Assembly: GCA_023422775.1 (NCBI GenBank)
Contig: JAFAGM010000031.1
Span: 62,001-126,000 of the forward strand
Reading direction: 5' to 3'
Length of the DNA stretch: 64,000 nt
Source: Pseudomonadota bacterium
Lineage (GTDB): Bacteria; Pseudomonadota; Alphaproteobacteria; Rhizobiales; Xanthobacteraceae
Below, in pieces: positions 53,701-61,819 of this stretch (its first letter is position 1; each line of letters begins with the position of its first letter). The position numbers were made by a program, and so were the translations under genes. Under the pieces are notes generated by a model. It did no database searches. It had not been told where the DNA came from and was given only the letters and a program-made list of their open reading frames with translations.

Positions 53701-54028
53701 GATCGCTGGAATATTGAAACGGAAAGGCGTTGGCGCCGGGCTCGACGAAGAAGTCGAAGGGATTGACGACCGTCATCTGCGCGCTGAAATCGACCTCGAT
53801 CTTCAGTTCGCTCGCCTTCTCCGGGAAGACGAAGCGCGCGAGCCAGTTTCCCTGCGGGTCCTGCTGCCAGTTCACGAAGTGATTAGCGGGCGTGACCTTG
53901 AGCGAATAGCTGAGGATCGGCGTGCGCGTGTGCGGCGCCGGGCGCAGGCGAACGGTTTGCGGGCCGAGATCGATCGGTCGGTCGTACTTGTAGTGCGTGA
54001 CGTGATGCAGTGCGACGTAGATCGACAC
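50756..54028 (-). CDS. Large transglutaminase-like protein with DUF2126
   Basis: Protein of 1090 residues with two parts. The N-terminal transglutaminase module (about 1-300) has Cys180 (GSGSCRDSAWLLIHIFRHLG), His229 (FTDLHAWAEVYLPG) and Asp245 (WIGFDVTSG). The DUF2126 region (about 310-1090) has LTMGGEPTFVSVDDLESPEW, GLLHYGQGKWYPGESLPRWA, and GANRFLVDGRHTGTGGGNHV. A Lys/Pro/Glu-rich linker lies near residue 580. First of three genes on this strand; the 80-base gap to the ATP-grasp gene supports one operon. The joint activity is unknown. Confidence 0.9.
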   Translation of the reverse strand: MSIYVALHHVTHYKYDRPIDLGPQTVRLRPAPHTRTPILSYSLKVTPANHFVNWQQDPQGNWLARFVFPEKASELKIEVDFSAQMTVVNPFDFFVEPGANAFPFQYSSDLKTELAPYLATTEQGPLFAAYLKEIPREADSTVNFLVDLNAQLQKRIKYVIRMEPGIQTPEETLALGSGSCRDSAWLLIHIFRHLGLAARFVSGYLIQLRPDTDPVEGPREVESDFTDLHAWAEVYLPGAGWIGFDVTSGMLTGEGHIPVAATPHYRSAAPISGSAGFANVDFGFEMRVRRIREAPRITRPFSDQSWARLDRLGEQVDADLTRDDVRLTMGGEPTFVSVDDLESPEWNIAAVGPTKQALADELIRKLHARFAPGGLLHYGQGKWYPGESLPRWAFGLYWRKDGVPIWKNADLIAGIENPRKAGIADAQRMMEGITTRLGLDAAYVMPAYEDPMHWLQKEAALPVNVDPGDSRLADPEERSRMARVFDEGLNKPNGFVLPIHHAGADAEGWLSERWKLRRAHLFLIPGDSPLGLRLPMSSLPHIPPEEYPYVVEQDPMEPRLELAVEDKDAEAARPEPKPKKEPKRLKPVRTALSVEIRDGVLCVFMPPVERVEDYLELISAVEAAAGELQIQVHVEGYGPPFDPRIEVIKVTPDPGVIEINVQPAQSWREAVDITFGLYDDAAKVRLGANRFLVDGRHTGTGGGNHVVVGGSTPQDSPFLRRPDLLKSLVLYWQRHPSLSYLFSGMFIGPTSQAPRIDEARHDGLYELEIALAHVPPSDIEAPLWLVDRLFRHVLVDITGNTHRAEICIDKLYSPDGPTGRLGLVEFRALEMPPDPRMSLAQQLLIRALIAKLWREPQQGKFVRWGTTLHDRFMLPHFLWEDFLGVLEELRQSGYEFSPEWYSAQLEFRFPVFGRVHHGGVALELRQALEPWHVLGEEGSAGGTVRYVDSSVERLQMKATGFVEGRHVVTCNGRRMPMTPTGRAGEAVAAVRFKAWQPASGLHPTIPVHAPLTFDLIDTWNGRSLGGCVYHVAHPGGRSYDTKPVNSYEAEARRLARFQDHGHTPGRIDPPPEERTIEFPLTLDLRTPLLP

Positions 54029-54136
54029 GGACCGGGAACTCCAGCGGCTTTTTTAAGCAGAACACCGGTTCCGGATGGGATCAAGCACTAACAACGGGCA
54101 GCGAATGCCTGAAGTAAGGGCGACGCCGCCTCAGCC

Positions 54137-54221
54137 CGTCATTGCGAGCGGAGCGAAGCAATCCATAGCGCGGCAGGCGGAAGGATGGATTGCTTCGTCG
54201 CTATCGCTCCTCGCAATGACG
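54137..54221. repeat. Palindromic repeat, 'cattgcgagcg' family, copy between DUF2126 and the UxaA-like gene
   Basis: cgtcattgcgagcggagcga at the left; gattgcttcgtcgctatcgc then tcctcgcaatgacg at the right. Less perfect than the 47160 copy. Confidence 0.85.
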
Positions 54222-54242
54222 GTGGAGATAGCACGCGTTTCC

Positions 54243-55766
54243 TCACATCGTCGCGCCCAGCACCCACGGCGCGAACTCGGCGCCGCCGAAATCAAAACTC
54301 TCGCTCTTGGTCGGCTGGCCAGATGCCGTTTTCAGCATCAGCTCGAAAATGCGCTGGCCGCATTGCTGCACGCTCTCCTCGCCGTCGAGGATGGTGCCGC
54401 AATTGACGTCCATGTCGTCTTCCATGCGCTGGTACATCGGCGTGTTGGTGGCGAGCTTGATCGAGGGCGCGGGCTTGCAGCCGAACACGCTGCCGCGGCC
54501 GGTGGTGAAGCAGACGAGATTGGCGCCGCCCGCCACCTGCCCGGTCGCCGCGACCGGGTCGTAGCCGGGCGTATCCATGAATACAAAGCCCTTCTTGGTG
54601 ATCGGCTCGGCGTAATTGAGCACGTCGACCAGATTGGTGCTGCCGGCCTTGGCCATCGCGCCAAGGGACTTCTCCAGGATCGTGGTGAGGCCGCCGGCCT
54701 TGTTGCCGGGGCTCGGATTGGCGTTCATCTCGGCGCCTTCGCGTTTGGTGTATTCCTCCCACCAGCGCATCAGGCCGACGAGTTTTTCGCCGACCTCGCG
54801 ACTGACCGCGCGCCGGGTCAGCAGATGTTCGGCGCCGTAGGTCTCGGGCGTCTCGGAGAGGATCACGGTGCCGCCATGGGCTACCAGGAGATCGCTCGCC
54901 GCGCCCAGCGCCGGATTGGCCGATACGCCCGAATAGCCGTCCGAGCCGCCGCATTGCAGCGCCACCGTCAATTCGCTGGCCGGCACGGGTTCGCGCTTCA
55001 CCTTGTTGGCGTCGGTGAGCGCCTCCTTCACGAAAGCGACACCGGCCTCCACCGTCTTGCGGGTGCCGCCGACTTCCTGGATGTCCATCGCGCGCAGCCG
55101 CCCCGCCAGCTTCTGCTCCTGCATCAATCCGCCGATCTGGTTGACCTCGCAGCCCAGCCCGAGCACGACGACGGCGGAAAAATTCGCGTGCCGCGCGTAG
55201 CCGCCAAGCGTCCGACGGAGCAGCGCCAGCGGCTCGTCCTGCGTCATGCCGCAGCCGGTCTTGTGGGTCAGCGCGACCACGCCGTCGACATTGGGAAAAT
55301 CGGCCAGTGGATTGTCGCCGGTGAACGGGTTCTTCTTGAACATGTCGGCGACGATGCCGGCGACATGGGCGCTGCAATTCACCGAGGTGAGGATGCCGAT
55401 ATAGTTGCGCGTCGCCACGCGGCCGTCGCCGCGGCGAATGCCCTCGAAGGTTGCGGGCAGATCGAAATTCGGCACCGGCTTGACGTCGACGCCGAACGCA
55501 TAGTCCTTGGCGAAATCGCCCATGCCGCAGTTCTGGGTATGCACGTGCTGGCCCGGCGAAATCGGCGCGGTGGCAAAGCCGATGATCTGGCCGTAACGCC
55601 GCACCGGCTCGCCGACGGCGATCGGCTTGATCGCCACCTTGTGGCCCGCCGGAATCCGCTCGACCGTCGTGACCCTATCGGCCACCACCATGCCGGGCGG
55701 CAGGCTCGAGCGTGCGATCAGCACGCCGTCGTCGGGATGCAGGCGGATGACGGGTGCCGGGGTCAT
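54243..55766 (-). CDS. UxaA-family dehydratase (altronate / galactarate dehydratase type)
   Basis: Sugar-acid dehydratase of the UxaA/GarD family, 507 residues. The N-terminal SAF-like domain (about 1-90) contains GVLIARSSLPPGMVVADRV and HVHTQNCGMGDFAKDYAFG. The C-terminal dehydratase core has THKTGCGMTQDEPLALLRRT, LGLGCEVNQIGGL, QCGGSDGYSGVSANPALG and FTTGRGSVFGCKPAPSIKLA, where the cysteines are typical. It is distal in a set with an HpaI-like aldolase and an Ldh-type dehydrogenase, which suggests breakdown of a hexarate or a related acid. The exact substrate is unknown. Confidence 0.87.
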   Translation of the reverse strand: MTPAPVIRLHPDDGVLIARSSLPPGMVVADRVTTVERIPAGHKVAIKPIAVGEPVRRYGQIIGFATAPISPGQHVHTQNCGMGDFAKDYAFGVDVKPVPNFDLPATFEGIRRGDGRVATRNYIGILTSVNCSAHVAGIVADMFKKNPFTGDNPLADFPNVDGVVALTHKTGCGMTQDEPLALLRRTLGGYARHANFSAVVVLGLGCEVNQIGGLMQEQKLAGRLRAMDIQEVGGTRKTVEAGVAFVKEALTDANKVKREPVPASELTVALQCGGSDGYSGVSANPALGAASDLLVAHGGTVILSETPETYGAEHLLTRRAVSREVGEKLVGLMRWWEEYTKREGAEMNANPSPGNKAGGLTTILEKSLGAMAKAGSTNLVDVLNYAEPITKKGFVFMDTPGYDPVAATGQVAGGANLVCFTTGRGSVFGCKPAPSIKLATNTPMYQRMEDDMDVNCGTILDGEESVQQCGQRIFELMLKTASGQPTKSESFDFGGAEFAPWVLGATM

Positions 55767-55796
55767 GTGGGTACCTCCTCAGGGTTGGCGAGGTAT

Positions 55797-55923
55797 CGTG
55801 CCCCGGATGCAGCGCAGCGCGCAAGCGATGCACTGCTGTTCCGGGGCTACGCATATCGCCGTAGTTGTGGGTCCCGGCTCTGCGGAGCAACGCAAAGACG
55901 CGCTGCACCGCATCCGGGACACG
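55797..55923. repeat. Palindromic repeat, 'cgtgtcccggacgcggtgcagc' family, copy 2
   Basis: cgtgccccggatgcagcgca at the left and gctgcaccgcatccgggaca at the right, with gtgggtcccggctctgcgga in between. It sits between the UxaA-like and aldolase genes on the same strand. Confidence 0.82.
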
Positions 55924-55930
55924 AGGCCAC

Positions 55931-56710
55931 TTAAGCCTTGCCGCCGGAATCCTTGCGGGTCTGGTTGACCTGCATCCTGGCGTAGGTCGACATCAGGCCG
56001 ACTTCGTTCGACAGCGTCACCAGCTTGAAGCCCATGTTGATCGCGCGCGCCGCGCCTTCAGCGCCGGAGCAGTGGATGCCCGGATTGAGGCCGCGCTTGC
56101 CGCATTCCTTGATGATCTTCTCATAGATCTTGAGGATTTCCGGCTCATCGCCGTCGAGCTTCGGTGTCATGCCGTAAGAGAATCGGAGATCGGACGGACC
56201 GATGTAGACGCCGTTGATGCCCTCGACATCGAGGATGGCTTCCATGTTCTCGACCGCCGTTTTGGTCTCCATCATCGGCAGCAGCACGATCTCGTCATTG
56301 GCGGTCTGCTGGTACGAACCCGCGGTGCCGTACATGCCGGCGCGGATCGGGCCGTTGGAGCGGGTGCCCTTCGGCGGGTATTTGGCAAACTGGACGAGAT
56401 CCTTGGCTTCCTTCGGGGTGTTGATCATCGGGCAGATCACACCATAGGCGCCACCGTCGAGCACCTTGCCGATGATGCCGGGCTCGTTCCACGGCACGCG
56501 AACCATCGGCGTCACCGGATGGCCGTTCATCGACTGAAAGCACTGGACCATCGAAAGGTAGTCCTGAACGCCGTGCTGCATGTCGACGGTCACGCTGTCG
56601 AAGCCGCATTGCGCGATCACTTCGGCGGAGAAGCCCGACGGGATCGCGAGCCACGCGTTCACGACGGCCTTGCCCGAGGCCCAGACTTTCTTGACGTTGT
56701 TGGTGGTCAC
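55931..56710 (-). CDS. HpcH/HpaI-family aldolase
   Basis: Class II pyruvate-type aldolase of the HpcH/HpaI family, 259 residues. Visible segments are FDSVTVDMQHGVQDYLSMVQ, PWNEPGIIGKVLDGGAYGVI, LLPMMETKTAVENMEAIL (catalytic Glu region) and GVYIGPSDLRFSYGM. It could be the 4-hydroxy-2-oxoheptanedioate aldolase of homoprotocatechuate breakdown, given hpa genes 2 kb away. It could equally be an aldolase for a 2-keto-3-deoxy sugar acid made by the UxaA-like neighbour. The operon position favours the second. Confidence 0.85.
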   Translation of the reverse strand: MTTNNVKKVWASGKAVVNAWLAIPSGFSAEVIAQCGFDSVTVDMQHGVQDYLSMVQCFQSMNGHPVTPMVRVPWNEPGIIGKVLDGGAYGVICPMINTPKEAKDLVQFAKYPPKGTRSNGPIRAGMYGTAGSYQQTANDEIVLLPMMETKTAVENMEAILDVEGINGVYIGPSDLRFSYGMTPKLDGDEPEILKIYEKIIKECGKRGLNPGIHCSGAEGAARAINMGFKLVTLSNEVGLMSTYARMQVNQTRKDSGGKA

Positions 56711-56783
56711 TCTCTATTCCTCCTGTTGATCTAGCCTTCCCGTCACGTCGAGGAGCGCATGCGACGCTCGCCATGACGGAGAA

Positions 56784-57869
56784 TCATGATGCGGCCCGCT
56801 GGATGCTGGCCTCGCTGACGCCGACCTCGCGGGCGGTGTTCACAATCGCCGCCCAGGTATCGTCCGGCAGCGGCACGCCGTTCTTGGTGCGCTCGGCGCG
56901 CATCTTCCGTTCGGGGTCGCCGGGCACCAGCACGCTCTCGATGCCGGCGATCGGTTTGGTCTGGCGAATGAAGTCGGTGTAGCGCGAGATTTCCTCGTCG
57001 AAATAGTTGCTGGTGTCGATCACCCTAGGGTCGATGTAGAAGGCGAGCATGCCGTTGGCGAACTGGCGGTCGCCCGACGTCGCGCCGGTGCCGGTGAGTG
57101 CGCCGCCGAGCAATTCGCAGATGAACGCGAGTCCGGAGCCCTTGTGTTCGCCGAACGCACGGATCGCCCCCGTTCCCCTGGTGTGGTCGCGCGGCCCATC
57201 CGGCGTGTAGGGGCCATAGAGCACCGACGGCTCCTCGCTCAGTGTGCCGTCGGCATCGACCAGCGCCCCGGTCGGCAACTTCTTGCCGCCGCGGCTTGCC
57301 ACCAGCACCTTGCCTTCGGCGACGACAGATGTCGCAAAATCGAGCACAATCGGGTCCTGCCCCTTGCGCGGAATGCCGACGCAATAAGGCGCGGTCGAAA
57401 GCCGCTTCTGCACGCCGCCGAACGGCGCCACCAATAGCGAGCCCGCGGCGTTGACGAAGTGGACCGACACCAGCCCTTCGGCGGCGGCCATTTCGGCCCA
57501 GTCGCCGACGCGGCCGATATGCCCGGCGTTACGCAGCGCGACGGCGGACAGCCCTGCCTTCCTGCACTTCTCGATGCCGGTCCGCACCGCGAACGGCGTC
57601 ACGGTCTGGCCATAGCCGAACTTGCCGTCAACCACGGCGAGCGACGGCGTATCGACGACGATCTCGGGGGTCTGGTTCGGAATGACGTTGCCCGTCTTCT
57701 TCCAGCGGACGTAAACCGGGACCCGGATCACGCCATGGCTGTCATGGCCGGTGAGATTGGCGGTCGTGAGGTACGTCGCGATGCGCCTGGCTTCTTCGGG
57801 CGAGGATTCCGAATGGGAAAAAACCTCTGCGACGAAATCGATCAGGTTGTTGACTTGTATGGTGACCAT
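56784..57869 (-). CDS. Ldh family oxidoreductase (malate/L-lactate dehydrogenase type)
   Basis: NAD(P)-dependent 2-hydroxyacid dehydrogenase of the YlbC/MdH (Ldh family type 2) fold, 361 residues. Family marks include LTGHDSHGVIRVPVYVRWKK, VRTGIEKCRKAGLSAVALRN, GRVGDWAEMAAAEGLVSVHF, LDFATSVVAEGKVLVASRGG and GDPERKMRAERTKNGVPLPD. It starts the set Ldh-aldolase-UxaA on the minus strand, 211 bases after hpaR. The substrate is probably a hydroxyacid made in the same pathway. Confidence 0.87.
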   Translation of the reverse strand: MVTIQVNNLIDFVAEVFSHSESSPEEARRIATYLTTANLTGHDSHGVIRVPVYVRWKKTGNVIPNQTPEIVVDTPSLAVVDGKFGYGQTVTPFAVRTGIEKCRKAGLSAVALRNAGHIGRVGDWAEMAAAEGLVSVHFVNAAGSLLVAPFGGVQKRLSTAPYCVGIPRKGQDPIVLDFATSVVAEGKVLVASRGGKKLPTGALVDADGTLSEEPSVLYGPYTPDGPRDHTRGTGAIRAFGEHKGSGLAFICELLGGALTGTGATSGDRQFANGMLAFYIDPRVIDTSNYFDEEISRYTDFIRQTKPIAGIESVLVPGDPERKMRAERTKNGVPLPDDTWAAIVNTAREVGVSEASIQRAAS

Positions 57870-58080
57870 ATCCGGATTTCAGCCCTGACCTTGCATCGGG
57901 AAAGCCGGCGCGGTCGGCGGCGAACCCTTCGAACTCCCGCACCGGTTTTCATGACCGGCTTGGCCGCACTTGAGCGAAAAATCCCGCGCGTGTCTACCGC
58001 CACGGTCGCATTAGACGAATGATCGCAACCATTTGCCCGCCCGCTATGCATCGGGCTGGTAGCATCATGCAGATTTGTGA

Positions 58081-58584
58081 TTACTCATCAGCCTCCGCGC
58101 CTGTCTCTTCCGTTGCTCCCATCTCCACAAGGCTGCGTTCCAACTCGCCCAACATTTCCTGCAGTTCGGAAAGCTTGCGGGCGCCGAAACGGCCGGTGAT
58201 TTCGGCGTAGATCGCCTCCGACGTGGGCGCGACGGCTTCGATCAGTTTCAGCCCCTTCGGCGAAATCGACACGACGCCGCGCCGCAGATCGGCCTCGGCA
58301 GCCCGACGCTCGATCAGATCGCGCGCTTCGAGGTCGCGCAGGATCCGCGACAGGCTCGGCCCGAGCAGGAACGCGACACGCGCCAATTCCGTCACCTCGA
58401 TGGTGTCCACCGCCGTCAGCGCGCGCAGGATTCGCCATTGCTGTTCGGTCAGCCCGTGATTGCGCAATGACGGCCGAAACTGCCGCATCACGGCTTCGCG
58501 GGCCCGCAACAACGACATCGGCAGCGAGCGCGAGAATTCGCGCATCGGCATGCTGCGGCCCTCGCCTGCCTTCTTGCCTGCCAT
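58081..58584 (-). CDS. hpaR: MarR-family regulator HpaR (homoprotocatechuate degradation)
   Basis: Winged-helix regulator of 167 residues, resembling HpaR, the repressor of homoprotocatechuate catabolic genes. Segments are SLRNHGLTEQQWRILRALTA, VTELARVAFLLGPSLSRILR (recognition helix area) and ERRAAEADLRRGVVSISPKG (wing). It is divergent from hpaF-hpaE-hpaD, with a palindrome midway (58675-58686). It would relieve repression when the aromatic acid is present; this is by family, not shown here. Confidence 0.88.
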   Translation of the reverse strand: MAGKKAGEGRSMPMREFSRSLPMSLLRAREAVMRQFRPSLRNHGLTEQQWRILRALTAVDTIEVTELARVAFLLGPSLSRILRDLEARDLIERRAAEADLRRGVVSISPKGLKLIEAVAPTSEAIYAEITGRFGARKLSELQEMLGELERSLVEMGATEETGAEADE

Positions 58585-58674
58585 CTTCAGTCGTCCACCT
58601 TCCTGAAATCGCTGATCGAGAGAGGGGTAAAGTTTTGCGGCGCAGCAAGCATCAAATCAGCTTGCGGAGATCAC

Positions 58675-58686
58675 TTAACATGTTAA
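58675..58686. promoter_or_regulatory. Candidate HpaR operator
   Basis: Perfect 12-bp palindrome ttaacatgttaa, 90 bases upstream of both hpaR and hpaF. Its size and symmetry fit a MarR-family operator controlling both directions. Confidence 0.55.
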
Positions 58687-58777
58687 ACACATTTCGGCCA
58701 CCCGCTTTCTTTCCTGGAAGCTTGTCGGATCTGCATGGCCGTTTCCAGAGACGTGAGGGATTTGGAGCAACCGCAGC

Positions 58778-59176
58778 ATGCCGCACTTCACGATTGAATA
58801 TTCCGCCAATCTCGATGGGCGCGTCGACATGGGCCTCGTCGTGGAGTTGGTCCGCAAGGCCGCCGTCGAGACCGGAATCTTTCCGCTCGGGGGCATACGC
58901 GTCCGCGCCATCAGGTGCCAGCACTATGCGATTGCCGACGGCAACAAGAGTTTTGGCTTCCTCGACATGGTGCTGCGGCTTGGCGAAGGACGCGACCTCG
59001 CGACCCGGAAGAAAGCCGGCGAGCATATTTTCAAGGCCCTGTCAGGCTATCTCGATCCGGTGTTTGCGGACAGCAAGTTCGCGCTGTCGTTCGACATGCA
59101 GGTCAACGACAAGGAGACGAGTTGGAAACGCAACAACATCCACGAAGCTTTGAAGGTGGAGACGGCCCATGGATAA
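58778..59176 (+). CDS. hpaF: 5-carboxymethyl-2-hydroxymuconate delta-isomerase HpaF
   Basis: Small isomerase (132 residues) of the homoprotocatechuate meta-cleavage pathway, tautomerase fold. The mature enzyme would start at Pro after the initiator Met (MPHFTIEYSANLDGRVDMGL), as the tautomerase family requires. Later RVRAIRCQHYAIADGNKSFG matches the family. ATG is preceded by ggag. Overlaps hpaE by 8 bases. Confidence 0.92.
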   Translation: MPHFTIEYSANLDGRVDMGLVVELVRKAAVETGIFPLGGIRVRAIRCQHYAIADGNKSFGFLDMVLRLGEGRDLATRKKAGEHIFKALSGYLDPVFADSKFALSFDMQVNDKETSWKRNNIHEALKVETAHG

Positions 59177-60713
59177 AGCGACGCCCAAGGACGTATTTCA
59201 GGCCAACCACGACCGCGCGGAGCCCCTGCTCGCGAAGCTGAAGTCCGAGGGTATCGGGCACATGATCGACGGCAAGACCGTGCCGTCGATCTCGGGCCAG
59301 ACGTTCGAGACCAGTTCGCCAATTGATGGCGCGGTACTGGCATCGGTCGCGCGCGGCAATGCCGAAGACATCGACCGTGCGGCCGCCGCCGCGAGCCTTG
59401 CCTTCAAATCCTGGCGCGACATGCCGGCGGCGATGCGGAAGAAACTGCTGCATCGCGTGGCCGATGCGATCGAGGACAATGCCGACGACATTGCGGTACT
59501 GGAATGCATCGACACCGGCCAGGCGCACCGCTTCATGGCCAAGGCCGCGATCCGGGCGGCGGAAAACTTCCGCTTCTTCGCCGACAAATGCGCCGAGGCA
59601 CGCGACGGCCTCAACACGCCGAGCGAAGAACACTGGAACATCTCTACTCGCGTGCCGATCGGCCCCGTCGGCGTGATCACGCCGTGGAACACGCCGTTCA
59701 TGCTGTCGACCTGGAAGATCGCGCCGGCGCTGGCCGCCGGCTGCACCGTGGTGCACAAGCCCGCGGAATGGTCGCCTGTCACGGCGGACCTGCTGGCGAA
59801 GCTGGCGAAGCAGGCCGGCCTGCCCGACGGCGTACTCAACACCGTCCACGGCATGGGCGAGGAAGCCGGCAAGGCGCTGACCGAACATCCCGCCATCAAG
59901 GCGATCGGTTTCGTCGGCGAGAGCGCCACCGGATCGGCGATCATGGCGCAGGGCGCACCGACGCTGAAGCGCGTGCATTTCGAACTCGGCGGCAAGAACC
60001 CGGTGATCGTGTTCGACGACGCCGATCTCGATCGCGCGCTCGATGCGGTGGTGTTCATGATCTACTCGCTCAACGGCGAGCGCTGCACCTCGTCGAGCCG
60101 GCTGCTGGTCCAGGAAAACATCGCCGAAGGGTTCATCGCAAAGCTGACCGCGCGAGTGAAGGCGCTGAAGGTCGGGCATCCCCTTGATCCCGTCACCGAA
60201 GTCGGCCCGCTGATCCACGAGCGACATCTCGACAAAGTCTGCAGCTATTTCGACGTCGCCAGGAAGGACGGCGCCACCATCGCGGTGGGCGGCAAGCCGC
60301 ATGACGGACCCGGCGGCGGACATTATGTGCAGCCGACGCTGGTCACGGCAGCGCATTCGACGATGCGGGTGGCACAGGAGGAAGTGTTCGGGCCGTTCCT
60401 GACCGTGGTCCCCTTCAAGGATGAAAAGGACGCCATCGAGATCGCCAACGGCGTGCAGTATGGTCTCGCCGGCTATGTCTGGACCGGCGACATGGGCCGC
60501 GCACTGCGGGTGGCGGATGCGCTGGAGGCCGGCATGATCTGGCTCAACTCCGAAAACGTCCGCCATCTGCCGACGCCGTTCGGCGGCATGAAATCCTCAG
60601 GCATCGGCCGCGACGGCGGCGACTATTCGTTCGACTTCTACATGGAAACCAAGCACGTCTCGCTCGCGCGCGGGACGCACAAGATCCAGAAGCTGGGTCT
60701 GCCCTCATCCTGA
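59169..60713 (+). CDS. hpaE: 5-carboxymethyl-2-hydroxymuconate semialdehyde dehydrogenase HpaE
   Basis: NAD-dependent aldehyde dehydrogenase of 514 residues that oxidises the ring-cleavage product of homoprotocatechuate. Catalytic Glu272 lies in HFELGGKNPVIVF and Cys306 in NGERCTSSSRLLV; the nucleotide site is PVGVITPWNTPFMLSTWKIA and FVGESATGSAIMAQ. The pathway assignment rests on hpaF and hpaD on either side, since betaine-aldehyde-type dehydrogenases look alike. The last codons and the stop are supplied by the palindromic repeat at 60703-60798. Confidence 0.88.
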   Translation: MDKATPKDVFQANHDRAEPLLAKLKSEGIGHMIDGKTVPSISGQTFETSSPIDGAVLASVARGNAEDIDRAAAAASLAFKSWRDMPAAMRKKLLHRVADAIEDNADDIAVLECIDTGQAHRFMAKAAIRAAENFRFFADKCAEARDGLNTPSEEHWNISTRVPIGPVGVITPWNTPFMLSTWKIAPALAAGCTVVHKPAEWSPVTADLLAKLAKQAGLPDGVLNTVHGMGEEAGKALTEHPAIKAIGFVGESATGSAIMAQGAPTLKRVHFELGGKNPVIVFDDADLDRALDAVVFMIYSLNGERCTSSSRLLVQENIAEGFIAKLTARVKALKVGHPLDPVTEVGPLIHERHLDKVCSYFDVARKDGATIAVGGKPHDGPGGGHYVQPTLVTAAHSTMRVAQEEVFGPFLTVVPFKDEKDAIEIANGVQYGLAGYVWTGDMGRALRVADALEAGMIWLNSENVRHLPTPFGGMKSSGIGRDGGDYSFDFYMETKHVSLARGTHKIQKLGLPSS

Positions 60714-60798
60714 GGAGCGGGCGCAAGCCCGCGTCTCGAAGGATGGGCCACGGGCCACATGGTTCGAGACGGCGCTTCGCGCCTCCTCACCATGAGGA
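60703..60798. repeat. Palindromic repeat, 'cctcatcctgaggagc' family, copy 2, at the hpaE stop
   Basis: cctcatcctgaggagcgggc at the left and cgcgcctcctcaccatgagg at the right, same family as 4469-4565. The tga in its left end is the hpaE stop, and its right end carries an in-frame ATG upstream of hpaD. Confidence 0.88.
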
Positions 60799-60824
60799 TC
60801 AACAATTTTAGGACTGGAAACCAC

Positions 60825-61808
60825 ATGCCCGTTCCGACGCACATCTTCGCTCCGCCCTTCAACATCATCCGCTGCAGCCACGCCGTGCTCGACGTCACCG
60901 ACCTCGGCAAGAGCCGCGCGTTCTACGAGACCACCGTCGGCCTCCATGTCGAGGACGCCGACGACAAGGCGGTGTACCTGCGCGGCTCCGAGGAGCATCA
61001 GCATCACTCGCTGGTGCTGCGCAAAGCGCCGGCCGCGGCCTGCAGCCGGCTCGGCTTCAAGGTCGGCAATGACGGCGATCTCGACAAGGCGGCGAGCTTC
61101 TTTTCCGAAAACGGCATCACCTATGCGTTTGCCGATCAGCCGTTCCAGGGCCGCACGCTGCAATTCACCGATCCCGCAGGCTTCCGGCTCGAACTCTACG
61201 CCACGATGGACAAGCGCCCGCATCTGCTGCGACGCTACGACCTTTACAAGGGCTGCCATCCGCAGCGGCTCGATCATTTCAACGTCTTCGCGCCGGAAGT
61301 TCAGAACACCGTCGACTTCTACGCCCGGCTCGGCTTCCGCCTCACCGAATATGGCGAGGAAGACGGGCCGAACGGGCGCATCGCCGCGGCCTGGATGCAC
61401 CGCAAGGGCAATGTCCACGACTTTGCCATCACCAATGGCCGCGGCCCCCGCCTGCACCACTTCGCCTACTGGGTGCCGACGGCGATGAATGTGTTGCATC
61501 TGTGCGACGTGATGGCCTCCAGCGGTTACCTGAAGAACATCGAGCGCGGCCCGGGCCGTCACGGCATTTCGAACGCATTCTTCCTGTATGTCAGGGATCC
61601 CGACGGCCACCGCCTGGAGCTCTACACCAGCGACTACTTCACCGGCGACCATGACCATGGACCACTCCGCTGGTCGCTGAAGGACCCGCGCCGGCAGACG
61701 CTGTGGGGCGCGCCCGCGCCACGCTCATGGTTCGAGGAAGGAACGCCGTTCGCAGGGCAAGCGGTCCGCGAGCCGGCCTTCGTCGCTGATGTCACGATTG
61801 CGGATTGA
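60825..61808 (+). CDS. hpaD: Homoprotocatechuate 2,3-dioxygenase HpaD (extradiol type I)
   Basis: Extradiol ring-cleavage dioxygenase of 327 residues acting on 3,4-dihydroxyphenylacetate. Metal ligands in the second vicinal-oxygen-chelate domain are His151 (LDHFNVFAPEV), His211 or 212 (RLHHFAYWVP) and Glu265 (DGHRLELYTSDYF), in the positions known for the family. The start ATG at 60825 gives MPVPTHIFAPPFNIIRCSHA; an ATG at 60792 belongs to the repeat. Whether the metal is iron or manganese cannot be told. Confidence 0.92.
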   Translation: MPVPTHIFAPPFNIIRCSHAVLDVTDLGKSRAFYETTVGLHVEDADDKAVYLRGSEEHQHHSLVLRKAPAAACSRLGFKVGNDGDLDKAASFFSENGITYAFADQPFQGRTLQFTDPAGFRLELYATMDKRPHLLRRYDLYKGCHPQRLDHFNVFAPEVQNTVDFYARLGFRLTEYGEEDGPNGRIAAAWMHRKGNVHDFAITNGRGPRLHHFAYWVPTAMNVLHLCDVMASSGYLKNIERGPGRHGISNAFFLYVRDPDGHRLELYTSDYFTGDHDHGPLRWSLKDPRRQTLWGAPAPRSWFEEGTPFAGQAVREPAFVADVTIAD

Positions 61809-61819
61809 TGGAATAGGAA

